DNA of 64,000 bases from Rubrobacter aplysinae (lineage in GTDB: Bacteria; Actinomycetota; Rubrobacteria; Rubrobacterales; Rubrobacteraceae), in the NCBI RefSeq assembly GCF_001029505.1, contig NZ_LEKH01000007.1:62001-126000 (forward strand). Reading direction: 5' to 3'. The notes under the pieces are model-generated. The model worked only from the letters and a program-made list of their open reading frames with translations, was not told the DNA's origin and did no database searches. Below, in pieces: positions 41,771 to 50,232 of this stretch (the stretch's first letter is position 1; the number at the start of each line of letters is the position of its first letter). The position numbers and the translations under genes are program-made.

Positions 41771-42514
41771 CTACTCGGCCGCCCGCTCCTCACCGCCCGA
41801 GTCCTTCGGGGTGAGGCGGTCTATCCACTCTTCCGCCTCGCTGCGACTCAGTTGGGAGAGGGACTTGCCGATGCGTTGCTCTAGCCTTTCAACACCGTTC
41901 TGGCCCCTCCACTCCTCGGCGAGGGTCTTTATGAAGTCGATCTGACTCTTCGGAGCCTTCGACTGCTCCCGGTTTTTCGAGACCTGGGAGCTGCTTTCCT
42001 CGTCGTCGTTGCGTTGACCGTCAGAGGTCTGTCCGCCGGCACTCTGGCGGGGCAGGTCCCGTACGTTGCTCGAATTACGCGCCGATTGATCTTTATGTTG
42101 CGCGGAGGTTTGACTGCTGTTACTCTGTCCCTGGTTACCTGATGAGCCAGGCTGTCCTTCTTCGCTATCGACCACCTCCTCCAGGGCAGCCGCCGAGACG
42201 TTGACCGCATCCCTCAAAGCGCGCGCCTTAGCCCGCGTCTCCGACATCCTGATCAGGTGCGGTACTATGTTCCGGGAGACGTTTTGCGGACTGGCGTCCC
42301 CGATCCCCGAGTAGGTCTTTAGCTCGCCGGAGCCCGGGTTCTCCTCGATCTGGACGGTCGCCTTGACTATGGCTACCTGACCGTTTGAGTCCTCGGGCAC
42401 CTGTATAAGCTCGGTGTCTATTCCGACCAGGCCGCGGCTGTGAGCCTCATTCAAGAGCCCGGCGAACAAAACGAACTGCTTGCCCTGACGTTGAATCATG
42501 AACTCTTCACGCAT
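41771..42514 (-). CDS. Possible single-strand annealing/recombination protein
   Basis: 247 residues, ATG after GAGGAGG. The first 120 residues contain GKQFVLFAGLLNEAHSRGLV, VAIVKATVQIEE, YSGIGDAS and IRMSETRAKARALRDAVNV, a pattern seen in Rad52-like/ERF-like annealing proteins of phages and plasmids. The middle is a Ser/Gln/Asn-rich linker, and the end is a helical acidic domain (LAEEWRGQNGVERLEQRIG). It lies close to a PD-(D/E)XK nuclease, the usual partner. The assignment is by pattern memory and remains tentative. Confidence 0.55.
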   Translation of the reverse strand: MREEFMIQRQGKQFVLFAGLLNEAHSRGLVGIDTELIQVPEDSNGQVAIVKATVQIEENPGSGELKTYSGIGDASPQNVSRNIVPHLIRMSETRAKARALRDAVNVSAAALEEVVDSEEGQPGSSGNQGQSNSSQTSAQHKDQSARNSSNVRDLPRQSAGGQTSDGQRNDDEESSSQVSKNREQSKAPKSQIDFIKTLAEEWRGQNGVERLEQRIGKSLSQLSRSEAEEWIDRLTPKDSGGEERAAE

Positions 42515-42558
42515 CGGATCATCCTCCTCGTATATGGGGGAAGGTACAACGAAAGCGG

Positions 42559-42598
42559 CGGGTTGACCCCGCTCATCTATTAGAGGCGGGTCAACCCG
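42559..42598 (-). terminator. 11-bp hairpin between the Cys-rich gene and the annealing candidate
   Basis: CGGGTTGACCC (42559-42569) is exactly complementary to GGGTCAACCCG (42588-42598), with an 18-base loop. Lies in the gap after the 42622-42915 gene. No T-run. Confidence 0.45.
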
Positions 42599-42621
42599 GC
42601 CGGTGTAAGCTAGAGGTACTC

Positions 42622-42915
42622 CTATCCGGGAAACCGGACCCGGATCTCCTGTACCTTCCGCACCCGTGTAGTCTCCTCGGGCTCTTCACCTCGATCTCCG
42701 TAGATCCGCTCCAGAAGCCGCTGGCCCTGCTTTACGGGGCAGTCCTCCCTGTGATCTGGCCTTGACTTGGGTAGTTCATGCGTCTCTCGAATAGCCCACC
42801 CGCGCCTGCCGCAGTACACACAGTACGTGCCATGGCAGTCCTCGGCCACCGCGGCCAGCGTATTTGGCCGGTCTTCCGGCCGTTCATGAACCGCAAGCCG
42901 GGCTAGAAGGTCCAT
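42622..42915 (-). CDS. Small Cys/His-containing protein, possible zinc binder
   Basis: 97 residues. CHGTYCVYCGRRGW followed by HELPKSRPDHREDCP places six Cys/His suitable for one metal site. The rest is charged. Soluble; unknown role. Confidence 0.55.
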   Translation of the reverse strand: MDLLARLAVHERPEDRPNTLAAVAEDCHGTYCVYCGRRGWAIRETHELPKSRPDHREDCPVKQGQRLLERIYGDRGEEPEETTRVRKVQEIRVRFPG

Positions 42916-42947
42916 AGCCTGTCGCTCTCTAGAGTTTGTCAGACGGA

Positions 42948-43529
42948 TCAGGACGCGTCGCGAGGAGTTCCAGAGTGCCTCTCCCTATAGGAACGCATCT
43001 TTACCCTCGATCCGCAGATCTCCATGACGCACCAGCTACCCGAACGGTTCTTCGAGGCGTCATAGAAGATCCACTGACACTCCTTATTGGCGCAAGCCTT
43101 TAGCCGCTGCCAAGTTCCTTCATAGCCCGCCCTAATCGCCGCGATCAGCATGTCTTCGACAGCCTTCTCCGTGCCGGTAAATGGAGAGCACAAAAGTGGC
43201 CGTCCCGCCGAATCGAAGCTGACGCCGAGCCCAGTAGTACTGACCAGGTCATTAAGTCTCGAAGAAGCCTTCGTAACCTCTAGCGATGTCCCGAGGTTGT
43301 GTGAGAGCAGTATGTCTCGTAGCCCCTCTCGCAACTCACGCAGGCGTGCGAGTTCAGTATCTCCAACTGAGTCTACCGGGCTGTAGCCCGATTCTTCGAG
43401 CCACCTCCTGGCCTCCTTGGAGCTTTCGAGATGGTCGTAGCCTCGCATCCGATTTCTCGTGTTTACGAACCGTTGCACGCGGTCAAGTGTTTCCGGGGCT
43501 TGCTTCGTCTGTGCTGCCTTTTCTGACAT
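42948..43529 (-). CDS. CGNR zinc-finger/ABATE-type regulator
   Basis: 193 residues. The N-terminal part (RVQRFVNTRNRM, then ARRWLEESG) resembles the ABATE stress-sensing domain. The end LKACANKECQWIFYDASKNR, then WCVMEICGSR is a CGNR-type zinc finger with four cysteines. These proteins are DNA-binding regulators in actinobacteria. It is divergent from the MFS exporter, and the intergenic promoter contains overlapping dyads, so it likely represses the exporter and itself. Confidence 0.82.
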   Translation of the reverse strand: MSEKAAQTKQAPETLDRVQRFVNTRNRMRGYDHLESSKEARRWLEESGYSPVDSVGDTELARLRELREGLRDILLSHNLGTSLEVTKASSRLNDLVSTTGLGVSFDSAGRPLLCSPFTGTEKAVEDMLIAAIRAGYEGTWQRLKACANKECQWIFYDASKNRSGSWCVMEICGSRVKMRSYRERHSGTPRDAS

Positions 43530-43592
43530 GGTTTCCTTAACCGGTCTCTTCCGAACCTGGAATATCTAGTCCCATGTTACCGCCTATACGCT

Positions 43593-43621
43593 TTGACTGG
43601 TTCGGCCCGCTGGTGTAAGTT
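43593..43621 (+). promoter_or_regulatory. Promoter of the MFS transporter gene
   Basis: TTGACT (43593-43598), 17 bases, TAAGTT (43616-43621). The -10 lies inside the dyad repeats 43613-43650, so binding there would block the polymerase. Confidence 0.6.
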
Positions 43622-43650
43622 ACTGTCTTACACGTTTTGACGGTAACTTA
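43613..43650. promoter_or_regulatory. Overlapping operator dyads between the CGNR regulator and MFS genes
   Basis: GTGTAAG (43613) pairs with CTTACAC (43627-43633), and TAAGTTAC (43616-43623) pairs with GTAACTTA (43643-43650). Two intertwined perfect inverted repeats over the MFS -10 and leader are consistent with a repressor site. Confidence 0.6.
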
Positions 43651-43665
43651 GAGAGAGGCGGTACC

Positions 43666-44889
43666 GTGAGTAAGACGACTAGACTGGCACTGGCGGGGCT
43701 GGCCGCGATTGCGGTGGCCTATGGGTTCGCCCGCTATGGTTACGGCCTGTTCGTACCTGCCTTCCGGGAGGAGTTCGGGCTCTCTACCGCGACGGTGGGG
43801 CTTATCTCGAGCGCCGGTTACGCTGCCTATCTCTCAGCGATGGTCTTGACCGGGTTCCTTGCCGGAAGGACGGGACCGAGGCTTCCGGTGGTCACGGGCA
43901 CCGTGTGCGCCGGTACGGGGATGCTCCTGATCGCCACCGCGCAGAGTGCCTTGCCGCTCGTTGTTGGGGTGGTGCTGGCGGGGTCTAGCCCAGGCTTCTG
44001 CTGGGCGCCGTTCTCCGATGCCGTCGCCATGCTGGTGGAGGGGGAGCGCCAGGGCCGCGTGCTCTCTGTAGTTAGCACCGGCACCACCTTCGGGCTGGCG
44101 GTGGCCGGCCCTGTGGTACTTCTGACCGCGACCGGAAGCTTCAGTGATGGTTTGGGATGGCGTTATGCCTGGGCTGCATTCGCCGTAGCCGCCTTGCTGG
44201 TGGCCCTCTGGAACGCGAGGCTCCTGCCAGGGGAACCATACCGTAAGGCGTCCGTGGAGACCGGGAACGGGGAAGGCGTGAGTAGAACCGGCATCGGCTG
44301 GTTTCTATGCCGTAGATCGGCTCCACTGCTAGGCCAGGCTTTCACTTACGGGTTGATCGCCGCCTTCTACTACACCTACGCTGTAGACCTCGTGCGCCGG
44401 TCGGGGCTCGCAGAAGCGTGGGGGCCGGTACTGTGGAGCCTCGTGGGTGTCGCTGGGGTGACCGGCGTACTCTCTGGTGACGCCGTCTCGCGGTTTGGCC
44501 TCAAGAATTGTCTCACTGCCTGCCTCGGCGTACTCGCCGTCTCAATCGGTGCTCTGAGCCTTACGGAAGATTCCGGGCTACTCGTAATTGTTTGTGCCTT
44601 AGTGTTCGGAGCGAGCTACATGCCGATCTCCGCTCTGCTGGTGGTCTGGAGCGGTAACGTCTTCCACGAAAGGCCAGCCACCGGCTTCAGCGCAGTCCTG
44701 TTTTCTCTGGCTTTAGGCTCCATCGTCGGGCCGGCTATCCTTGGCGCGGTAGCGGGGATCTTCGATCTACGAGTAGCATTTTGGTGCGCTGCTGCGTTGA
44801 CGGCGGTAAGCATCGCGCTCAGCCCGAGTTCCGACATTCGCGGCACAGCGCCAAAGGTACCAGCCGACAGTACAGAACCCGCGGCTTAG
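43666..44889 (+). CDS. Major facilitator superfamily transporter
   Basis: 407 residues, GTG start after GAGAGGCGG. Twelve hydrophobic helices are apparent, with the MFS loop 2-3 motif GFLAGRTGPR and a second-half counterpart GDAVSRFGLK. It begins AYGFARYGYGLFVPAFREEF, typical of the YbfB-like/DHA-type exporters. Likely exports a small organic molecule and is induced through the CGNR regulator encoded divergently. It is chromosomal-type cargo rather than plasmid backbone. Confidence 0.88.
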   Translation: MSKTTRLALAGLAAIAVAYGFARYGYGLFVPAFREEFGLSTATVGLISSAGYAAYLSAMVLTGFLAGRTGPRLPVVTGTVCAGTGMLLIATAQSALPLVVGVVLAGSSPGFCWAPFSDAVAMLVEGERQGRVLSVVSTGTTFGLAVAGPVVLLTATGSFSDGLGWRYAWAAFAVAALLVALWNARLLPGEPYRKASVETGNGEGVSRTGIGWFLCRRSAPLLGQAFTYGLIAAFYYTYAVDLVRRSGLAEAWGPVLWSLVGVAGVTGVLSGDAVSRFGLKNCLTACLGVLAVSIGALSLTEDSGLLVIVCALVFGASYMPISALLVVWSGNVFHERPATGFSAVLFSLALGSIVGPAILGAVAGIFDLRVAFWCAAALTAVSIALSPSSDIRGTAPKVPADSTEPAA

Positions 44890-44896
44890 GCAGGCT

Positions 44897-45154
44897 ATGA
44901 TGGAGAGGAAGATGAGTAGCCAAAGGGCTGAGCGCCAAGGGAGCGAACGGCCACGGCTCCGCGCCTCACGACCCGGTAGGAAGCCAAAGTTTGATCGCGA
45001 ATCTTACGCCTGGCGCAAGGTGGTTGAGCGATGTGTGAACAAGCTCAAGCAGTGACGATGCCACGCCACGCGCTACGAGAAGAGGGCTGTCAACTACCGG
45101 GCTGCTGTTGTGATCGCTGCGTTGTTTATTTGGCTGACTTCACGATCCATTAGA
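44897..45154 (+). pseudogene. IS5-type transposase C-terminal remnant
   Basis: One frame reads RASRPGRKPKFDRESY, then WRKVVERCVNKLKQ, a TGA stop (45053-45055), and then RCHATRYEKRAVNYRAAVV. These match the final part of IS5-family DDE transposases, where a Trp codon would stand at the stop (TGG to TGA). The first two thirds of the gene and any terminal repeats are missing. Confidence 0.75.
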
Positions 45155-45160
45155 CCCGCC

Positions 45161-45631
45161 CTAGAACCACGATGCCCTGAAGAGGGGAGCGTCCGTAGCT
45201 CTCCAAAACGCTAACATTCTCCTCCAGAGCCACTCCGGCACTAGCCTCGGTGAGGACATCTCCCAGTCCACGTCCAGCCGCCAGCCGCCGACGCGCCGCA
45301 CGTAGCCGCTCTCCAAGAGATACTCCCGGTGCGTGTCGCACTCGACCCACACTAGCCTTCGCTCCAAGGTCCGCGCGAGCTCCCCTGCGCCCCCGTACAA
45401 AAGCACCGCGAACCGGTATTCCTCTACCTGGGGATCGGCAACTGCCCTATCTAGCATCAGCCCGCCACGTGCCTTGCGGTAACGCGCCACCGCCAGCACT
45501 TGACCCCGTTCCTCGGCTACAAGAAAGCGTTCCTTGAGGATGTTCGGCCCTCCTACACCAGCGCGGTGCCGGATACTTGCCACGGCATTCGCGTCGTCGG
45601 CTGTAGCCCGGCGAATCTCCATGTCCCTCAT
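45161..45631 (-). CDS. GNAT-like acetyltransferase
   Basis: 156 residues from ATG 45631 after TTAGGAG; a longer frame to 45736 has poor content. IRRATADDANAVASIRHRAG is a classic GNAT start, and FLVAEERGQVLAVARYRKA is the central beta strands; the acetyl-CoA loop is weakly kept (LLYGGAGELARTLERR). Possibly modifies an amine on a small molecule or protein. Its 3' end abuts the transposase remnant. Confidence 0.7.
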   Translation of the reverse strand: MRDMEIRRATADDANAVASIRHRAGVGGPNILKERFLVAEERGQVLAVARYRKARGGLMLDRAVADPQVEEYRFAVLLYGGAGELARTLERRLVWVECDTHREYLLESGYVRRVGGWRLDVDWEMSSPRLVPEWLWRRMLAFWRATDAPLFRASWF

Positions 45632-45771
45632 AGCCTCTCCTAACCCCGGTCCGACTAGGCCATAGGCAACTACTCCAGTAGCCACGTTCGTTGCCGTTGA
45701 CCGGTAGTAGCAACGCGATTCTTTGCCAAGCCTCATCTATTGGTCCACTTAATCTCCAAGCTGAGTTCCTT

Positions 45772-46194
45772 TTACTTCGTATCCGAGTCGGGCTGAAGCT
45801 TCAGGAGAGCGCCGAACCTCTGGGAGGCCGTGAGGAAGCAGACCAAGGCGCAAAGCTCGGCTATCTCCGCCTCGACAAAGTGTTCTCTAAGGTCAGTAAA
45901 CACCTGGTCTTCGACAGCCAGATGATCCTCTACTACCTGCCGAGCGAAGTCCACTGCTAGCCGCTGCCTACGGTCGAGATGCTCCTCGGCCGGCATTCCT
46001 TTGACCATGCAGTACTCGCAGCGGTTGCCAAAGGCCAGGGTCCGGCGGACTTGCTCTTTTAGTTCGGCACCCAATCTGCTCGGTCCAAGTAGGGTATCTT
46101 CGAGTTCACTCCAGCGAGCGAGGATCTGTGGGTTATGGCCCATTAGGCGCTCGAAGGGTGTCGCTCCTTCTCTGACAAAAAGGATCCTGGGCAT
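45772..46194 (-). CDS. Carboxymuconolactone decarboxylase/AhpD-like protein
   Basis: 140 residues. The AhpD-type CxxC motif CEYCMVKG and the following helical bundle (VEDHLAVEDQVFTDLREHF, EIAELCALVCFLTASQRFGA) identify the family. Members are peroxidase-associated reductants or decarboxylases. The Lrp-type regulator gene is divergent, with a palindrome between them, so it is probably its target. Confidence 0.8.
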   Translation of the reverse strand: MPRILFVREGATPFERLMGHNPQILARWSELEDTLLGPSRLGAELKEQVRRTLAFGNRCEYCMVKGMPAEEHLDRRQRLAVDFARQVVEDHLAVEDQVFTDLREHFVEAEIAELCALVCFLTASQRFGALLKLQPDSDTK

Positions 46195-46238
46195 CTCTTC
46201 ACGCTCCTTACTATTCTGCTTCTGGACAGTGACTACGT

Positions 46239-46253
46239 CACTTTAATAAAGTG
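46239..46253. promoter_or_regulatory. Palindrome between the AhpD-like and Lrp genes
   Basis: CACTTTAATAAAGTG is a perfect dyad in the divergent promoter region (46195-46316). AT-centred short palindromes of this kind fit Lrp/AsnC operators. Confidence 0.5.
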
Positions 46254-46316
46254 TCTACTTACTTTGAATGGACAATAAAAGCAAAACTGGTTTCAGTACT
46301 TTGCTTATATTGGTAA

Positions 46317-46805
46317 ATGGCGGAGGTAGGTTTGAATAACGAAAAAGCGCTCGATAACGTTGGATGGGCTATCCTTGGAGAGCTTCAAAGCAACGCTCGC
46401 CTTTCCCTGAACGAGATCGGGCGCCGGGTGAATCTCTCTGCCCCGGCAGTAGCCGATAGGATAGAAAAGATGGAGACGGCGGGCATCATCACTGGCTACC
46501 ATGCTGCGGTAGATGCTGCCAAGGTGGGCTTACCCATGAGCGCCTTCATCCAGGCCGATTCGGCGGGTAGCTCTTACGCCAAACTTGTCGAAATGGCCCA
46601 GACTCTACCGGAAGTAGCCGAATGTTACCGCGTGACCGGTCAGGAATGTCTAATCATTAAAGTGAGGGTCTCCTCAATCGAACACTTACAGGGAGTGATA
46701 GATAGGTTCGCCACCCTTGGCCCGGTCAACACTTCGGTTGTCCTATCCAGCGTGATCGAGTGGCGACCTCTGAAACGGAACGAAGACGCAACAGAAGCGT
46801 CCTAA
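46317..46805 (+). CDS. Lrp/AsnC family transcription regulator
   Basis: 162 residues. N-terminal HTH (ILGELQSNARLSLNEIGRRV, LSAPAVADRIEKM, GIITGYHAAVD) and the RAM ligand domain (LPEVAECYRVTGQECLIIKV) are both complete. The ATG at 46317 follows a TATATT -10 by five bases and could be leaderless; TTG at 46332 has GGAGG before it and is an alternative. Likely controls the divergent AhpD-like gene in response to an amino acid or related ligand. Confidence 0.88.
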   Translation: MAEVGLNNEKALDNVGWAILGELQSNARLSLNEIGRRVNLSAPAVADRIEKMETAGIITGYHAAVDAAKVGLPMSAFIQADSAGSSYAKLVEMAQTLPEVAECYRVTGQECLIIKVRVSSIEHLQGVIDRFATLGPVNTSVVLSSVIEWRPLKRNEDATEAS

Positions 46806-46823
46806 TGATTCACCAGACAGGCC

Positions 46824-47180
46824 CTAGTGCTCATCTCCGTCCTCTCGATTCGAGAGGTCTGAGACGCCGTGCAAAAGCTCCACCGGCGACTCGGTGCCGG
46901 TCTCGCGTTCCCACCAACTCGTAAAGGCGGCGAGAAAGGTGGACTGGTACGGGCGCTCGTGGATCTGCTCTCTCGTAGCCGCGTCGAAGATCCGGCCCTC
47001 GTATACCGTCCGGCCGTCCCCCTCGATGGTCTCTATGACCTCATAGACGAGACCGGGGACGTGGGTGAGGCCCCCGAGGGTCGTGTAGTAGTCGTGGCCC
47101 TCGGCGTAGTGGAAGGCGAGCAGCCTTGGCAGCTCTGGGTTCTCGGGACGCGCGTTGTACGTGGAGTTATTCGTGGTCAT
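46824..47180 (-). CDS. Protein of unknown function downstream of the PRTRC-like genes
   Basis: About 118 residues. AGGAG precedes the ATG at 47180 at better spacing than the one at 47186. Segments RLLAFHYAEGHDYYTTLGGL and YEGRIFDAATREQIHERPYQ look like a compact beta-rich protein. No known motif. Same direction as and close after the ThiF-like gene, so possibly the last gene of that operon. Confidence 0.6.
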   Translation of the reverse strand: MTTNNSTYNARPENPELPRLLAFHYAEGHDYYTTLGGLTHVPGLVYEVIETIEGDGRTVYEGRIFDAATREQIHERPYQSTFLAAFTSWWERETGTESPVELLHGVSDLSNREDGDEH

Positions 47181-47225
47181 GGTCATTCTCCTGGTAGCGT
47201 AGCCTGCCGGGTCTTACAGATAAGC

Positions 47226-48113
47226 TTACGAAGCGGCGAGCTCGTCCATCTCGTCCACCGCCGGGGTGCTACGCACGTAGCCCTGCCGGGCGTCGAAAAG
47301 AGAGCGGCAGTTGAGGACTGTACCTTCGGTAAGAAGTGTGGTGAGGTAGGTGAGCACGACGTTCGCGGCCACGAGATTGGTGGTCATTCTCTGTGGCGCG
47401 CTCACCGTGAGCTCGTTGCACGGGATCTCGTCGGGATGCCTATCGTCGGCGTCTTCTACCTCTATTAGAGTGGGGAACGTGTCAGCCGGGAACGGCAGTA
47501 CTGTCTCGCCGTCCTTTCGCGCCCCGCACACCACCTGACCGTCCCAGCCGGACTCTCTAAGGGAAATCCTCTCCTGCTTGCCTATCTGCGCATCCGGCAC
47601 GGGCATCGGTACCGCCCCGTTGCCGGAGTCCAGGTAGACGATGTTCTCCGCCCCATACAGTTTCTCGTGTAGTAGCCGCCGGGTAGCAGCATTGTCTACG
47701 CAGCCGACTACCACCGCCCCGTCGCAGACCAGGTTCGCTATATCCGTGCTCTCGTCGAGGTAGTTGGGGTAGGCGTTCACCGCCATACCGTACGCCGCGC
47801 CGTAGCGCTCGCTGAGTACCAGCGCCTTGTTCCTCCCGGCGTCCTGGGGAAGATAGCCTTGCCTCAAGATGTTCCTATCCGAGACCTCCCCGCCTTCTAC
47901 CAATAGGACCTCCGGTATCTGCTGTGGCAGAGAGCCGCCAGCTAGCGCGGTGGTCTCCCGGTTTGCCTGCCGGATGCTATAGAGCAGTCTTAGCACCGAC
48001 TGGGTGACGTAGGCTCCCGTACCGCCGACGCCGAAGATCACGACACGGGTCCTGGCCGGATTCATCACCTTTACCGGCTTCGCCTTGTTGGTCGTGGTAG
48101 TTCTTACGCTCAC
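47226..48113 (-). CDS. PRTRC-type ThiF/E1-like adenylyltransferase
   Basis: 295 residues. VVIFGVGGTGAYVTQSVLRL is the nucleotide-binding glycine motif of E1/ThiF enzymes; LVEGGEVSDRNILRQGYLPQ, KALVLSERY and VVVGCVDNAATRRLL follow in the E1 order. These enzymes adenylate the C-terminus of a ubiquitin-like protein. It matches the ThiF member of PRTRC cassettes in size and motifs. Its GTG or ATG start overlaps the JAB gene, so both are translated together. The cysteines at VVCGA and IPCNEL could be the catalytic thiol; which one is not clear. Confidence 0.85.
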   Translation of the reverse strand: MSVRTTTTNKAKPVKVMNPARTRVVIFGVGGTGAYVTQSVLRLLYSIRQANRETTALAGGSLPQQIPEVLLVEGGEVSDRNILRQGYLPQDAGRNKALVLSERYGAAYGMAVNAYPNYLDESTDIANLVCDGAVVVGCVDNAATRRLLHEKLYGAENIVYLDSGNGAVPMPVPDAQIGKQERISLRESGWDGQVVCGARKDGETVLPFPADTFPTLIEVEDADDRHPDEIPCNELTVSAPQRMTTNLVAANVVLTYLTTLLTEGTVLNCRSLFDARQGYVRSTPAVDEMDELAAS

Positions 48114-49288
48114 AGCAGCCCTCCCGCCTCGGGCCTCCTCACGGTGGCCGCGACCACCGAGGGGTCGTCGAAGAGGTCCTCAGCGAGCAGCTCTCTGAAC
48201 TGGCCGCCGCAAGAGTAGCGGAAGCGGGCCTCGGGGAGCTTGTCCGTGATGCGCCCGACCACGCCGTAGACTCCGGTCGGCTTCTCGCTGTGATCGTCCT
48301 TCGCAGAGAAGAATGAGTGCATCTTGTGGTGGGAGTGGATCTCGGCGTAGAGCACGAAGTTGTCGTCGTCTGGCAGCGGCTGGTACTCGACCTCTCCGGC
48401 ACTCGCCCGCTTCTGGTTCCAGACCAGGCAAAATGTCTCGTTCCGGCGGTCGTAGACGATGTCTATGAGGGCCTCCGTATCGGGCCTTTCGGCGAAGATG
48501 CGTACCACCTCTGCCAGCAGTGTTGCCGGGGCCTTCGGGACACTCGGGTAGTAGCCCTCCGCGAGAGTGAGGCCGCTCTCCAGCCGGACCACGTAGGTGC
48601 CCGAGAGGTTGTTTCTCACTTCGTACACGCCATCGGCGCACAAGAGCCGGTAGACCGGCGGGCGAGGATTGTCCTCGCCCGGGTCAGTACCCGGAGGCAG
48701 CGTGTTCACCTGGAGGGTGCTCCTGGCCCCCGAGCCCTTCTTCTGAGCCTCGGGTATGGGGACCAGCCGGCCCTTGTTCTGGTCGTAGCGCAAGGTGAAC
48801 CGGCCCTTTTCGATCTCCGGGAAGTCGTCCGCCACCCACTCGAAGATCTTCGACTCGCTCATCTCCTCTTCGAGTATCTTCGAGTGCCCGCTATACCGGA
48901 ATTCAGTACCAGCCGGATACACCTTCTGAGAGCCGGTCTGCTTCGCGGTCTCTTGCCGCTTCTTTTTCTCGGCCTCCTCGGCCTCCTTCTTTTTCTGCTC
49001 CTCGCTCTTCATACCCTCCATCTCGTCTGAGCCGAACAGTGTAGAGGGCGAGGTGGTTCCAGCCGGAGGGTCCTGGGACTCTTCCTGAGTCTGCTGCGAG
49101 CCTTGCTCAGAGTTCTGCTGCTCGGGCTCCCGGCGGTTCTGCTCGCGCTGATCCTGGTCTTGCTGCTCCTGATGCTGGCCGGCGGTGTTCTGCTGGTCCT
49201 GATTCTGCTCGTGGTTTTGCTCCTGGTCGTGCTGTTCCTGGTTTTGCTGTTGGTGCTGCTCTTGGTTGTGCTCGCTATGCTCGCTCAT
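48110..49288 (-). CDS. PRTRC-A-like JAB/MPN peptidase with fused ubiquitin-like domain
   Basis: 392 residues. The first 115 are Gln/Glu/His/Asn-rich. Residues about 125-185 (EFRYSGHSKILEEEMSESKI, FEWVADDFPEIEKGRFTLRY) resemble PRTRC protein C, a beta-grasp/ubiquitin-like protein usually encoded by its own gene. The C-terminal half carries the JAMM zinc-peptidase site EIHSHHKMHSFFSAKDDH (about 315-333), as in PRTRC protein A. A JAB enzyme would release or trim the ubiquitin-like tail. Having both in one chain suggests self-processing. It overlaps the ThiF gene and follows the PRTRC-B-like gene by two bases. Confidence 0.82.
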   Translation of the reverse strand: MSEHSEHNQEQHQQQNQEQHDQEQNHEQNQDQQNTAGQHQEQQDQDQREQNRREPEQQNSEQGSQQTQEESQDPPAGTTSPSTLFGSDEMEGMKSEEQKKKEAEEAEKKKRQETAKQTGSQKVYPAGTEFRYSGHSKILEEEMSESKIFEWVADDFPEIEKGRFTLRYDQNKGRLVPIPEAQKKGSGARSTLQVNTLPPGTDPGEDNPRPPVYRLLCADGVYEVRNNLSGTYVVRLESGLTLAEGYYPSVPKAPATLLAEVVRIFAERPDTEALIDIVYDRRNETFCLVWNQKRASAGEVEYQPLPDDDNFVLYAEIHSHHKMHSFFSAKDDHSEKPTGVYGVVGRITDKLPEARFRYSCGGQFRELLAEDLFDDPSVVAATVRRPEAGGLL

Positions 49289-49290
49289 CT

Positions 49291-50232
49291 CTACGCTCCT
49301 CTCTGTTGGTCGTGCAGTCCCTGTACGGTCATCTCCGTGGGGATCAGGTACTCCTCGGGCAAGCCCTCGCTTTCAAGGTGCTCCAAAAACTCGCGGTAGC
49401 CCTTCTGGGGACCGTTATGAGAGAAGCCCCGGCCGTACAAGTCCATGTTGTTCGGCAGCTCCAAAAATGCCCTCACAGCCTTGCTCGGCACCTCCTTTAG
49501 AGACATCTGAATGCGGTCCATCGTCGGCCAGCAGACTCCCTCTAGCGCGCCCCGGTATGCGTGGTAGACATTCGATGCCGGGTAACGGTAGAGGGGGGTG
49601 TCCGGTCCTGGCGGTGTCCAGCGTTTCGTCGCAGAGCTCTCGCCTTCGGAGCCCTCTTGCTCCTGCGGGCCTTCATCGTTAGAGAGGCCCGCAGGAGAAG
49701 CCTCGCTCTCCTCTAACTGTCCCATCCTCGGGTAGCCTCTTTCGGGGGAGCACAGCGTCAGCGAGAACCGCGAGACCGTCCGGCTGGCCTCCTCGTACAC
49801 GATGCTCCAGACGAGGTAGGGGAGAAGCACCTCGAAGGTGACCGTATAGCCTTCTCTATTGCTCTCCAGGCAGAACAGGTAGGTGTCCGGCTCGGTGTAT
49901 CCGGTAACCGTGTAGGAGCGGCCCGCCGGAGACTCGTTCACGTCTACGAGCAGCGTGTTATCCGGCACGACGGGTAGCTTAGTGGTCCTGGTACTCTCGT
50001 CGGAGAGCGACTCGACCACCGAGGAGTCGTCGAGGGCTCCGAGGAGATCAGGGTAGGTTATGGACTTGCTCGCCACGACTCCGTGCGAGTTGGTGAACTG
50101 CACCATCGGCAGCCTGTCGTCGCGGATCAGTACGACCACACTTCCGGGCAGCTCGCCACCAGAGGCGCGCCGGATCTCGGTAGCCAGCCCGTCCTTCAAA
50201 AGGGCGAGCTCGTTCTCGGGGGCGTCCATCAA
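49291..50232 (-). CDS. PRTRC-B-like protein
   Basis: 313 residues. Beta-rich beginning (GSVVVLIRDDRLPMVQFTNS, YPDLLGALDD), a linker of Glu/Ser, and PLYRYPASNVYHAYRGALEG, then VCWPTM, matching the conserved middle of PRTRC protein B (YPASNVY...G.iCW). This family is present in every such cassette and has been suggested to be E2-like; I rate that as inference. The single Cys in GVCWPT could be the thiol carrier. The gene overlaps the upstream 293-residue gene by four bases. Confidence 0.75.
   Translation of the reverse strand: MMDAPENELALLKDGLATEIRRASGGELPGSVVVLIRDDRLPMVQFTNSHGVVASKSITYPDLLGALDDSSVVESLSDESTRTTKLPVVPDNTLLVDVNESPAGRSYTVTGYTEPDTYLFCLESNREGYTVTFEVLLPYLVWSIVYEEASRTVSRFSLTLCSPERGYPRMGQLEESEASPAGLSNDEGPQEQEGSEGESSATKRWTPPGPDTPLYRYPASNVYHAYRGALEGVCWPTMDRIQMSLKEVPSKAVRAFLELPNNMDLYGRGFSHNGPQKGYREFLEHLESEGLPEEYLIPTEMTVQGLHDQQRGA

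Noticed and set aside
49103-49399. Leu/Val-rich plus-strand frame resembling a membrane protein
   Set aside because: It is the antisense of the Gln/Glu/His-rich start of the JAB protein.
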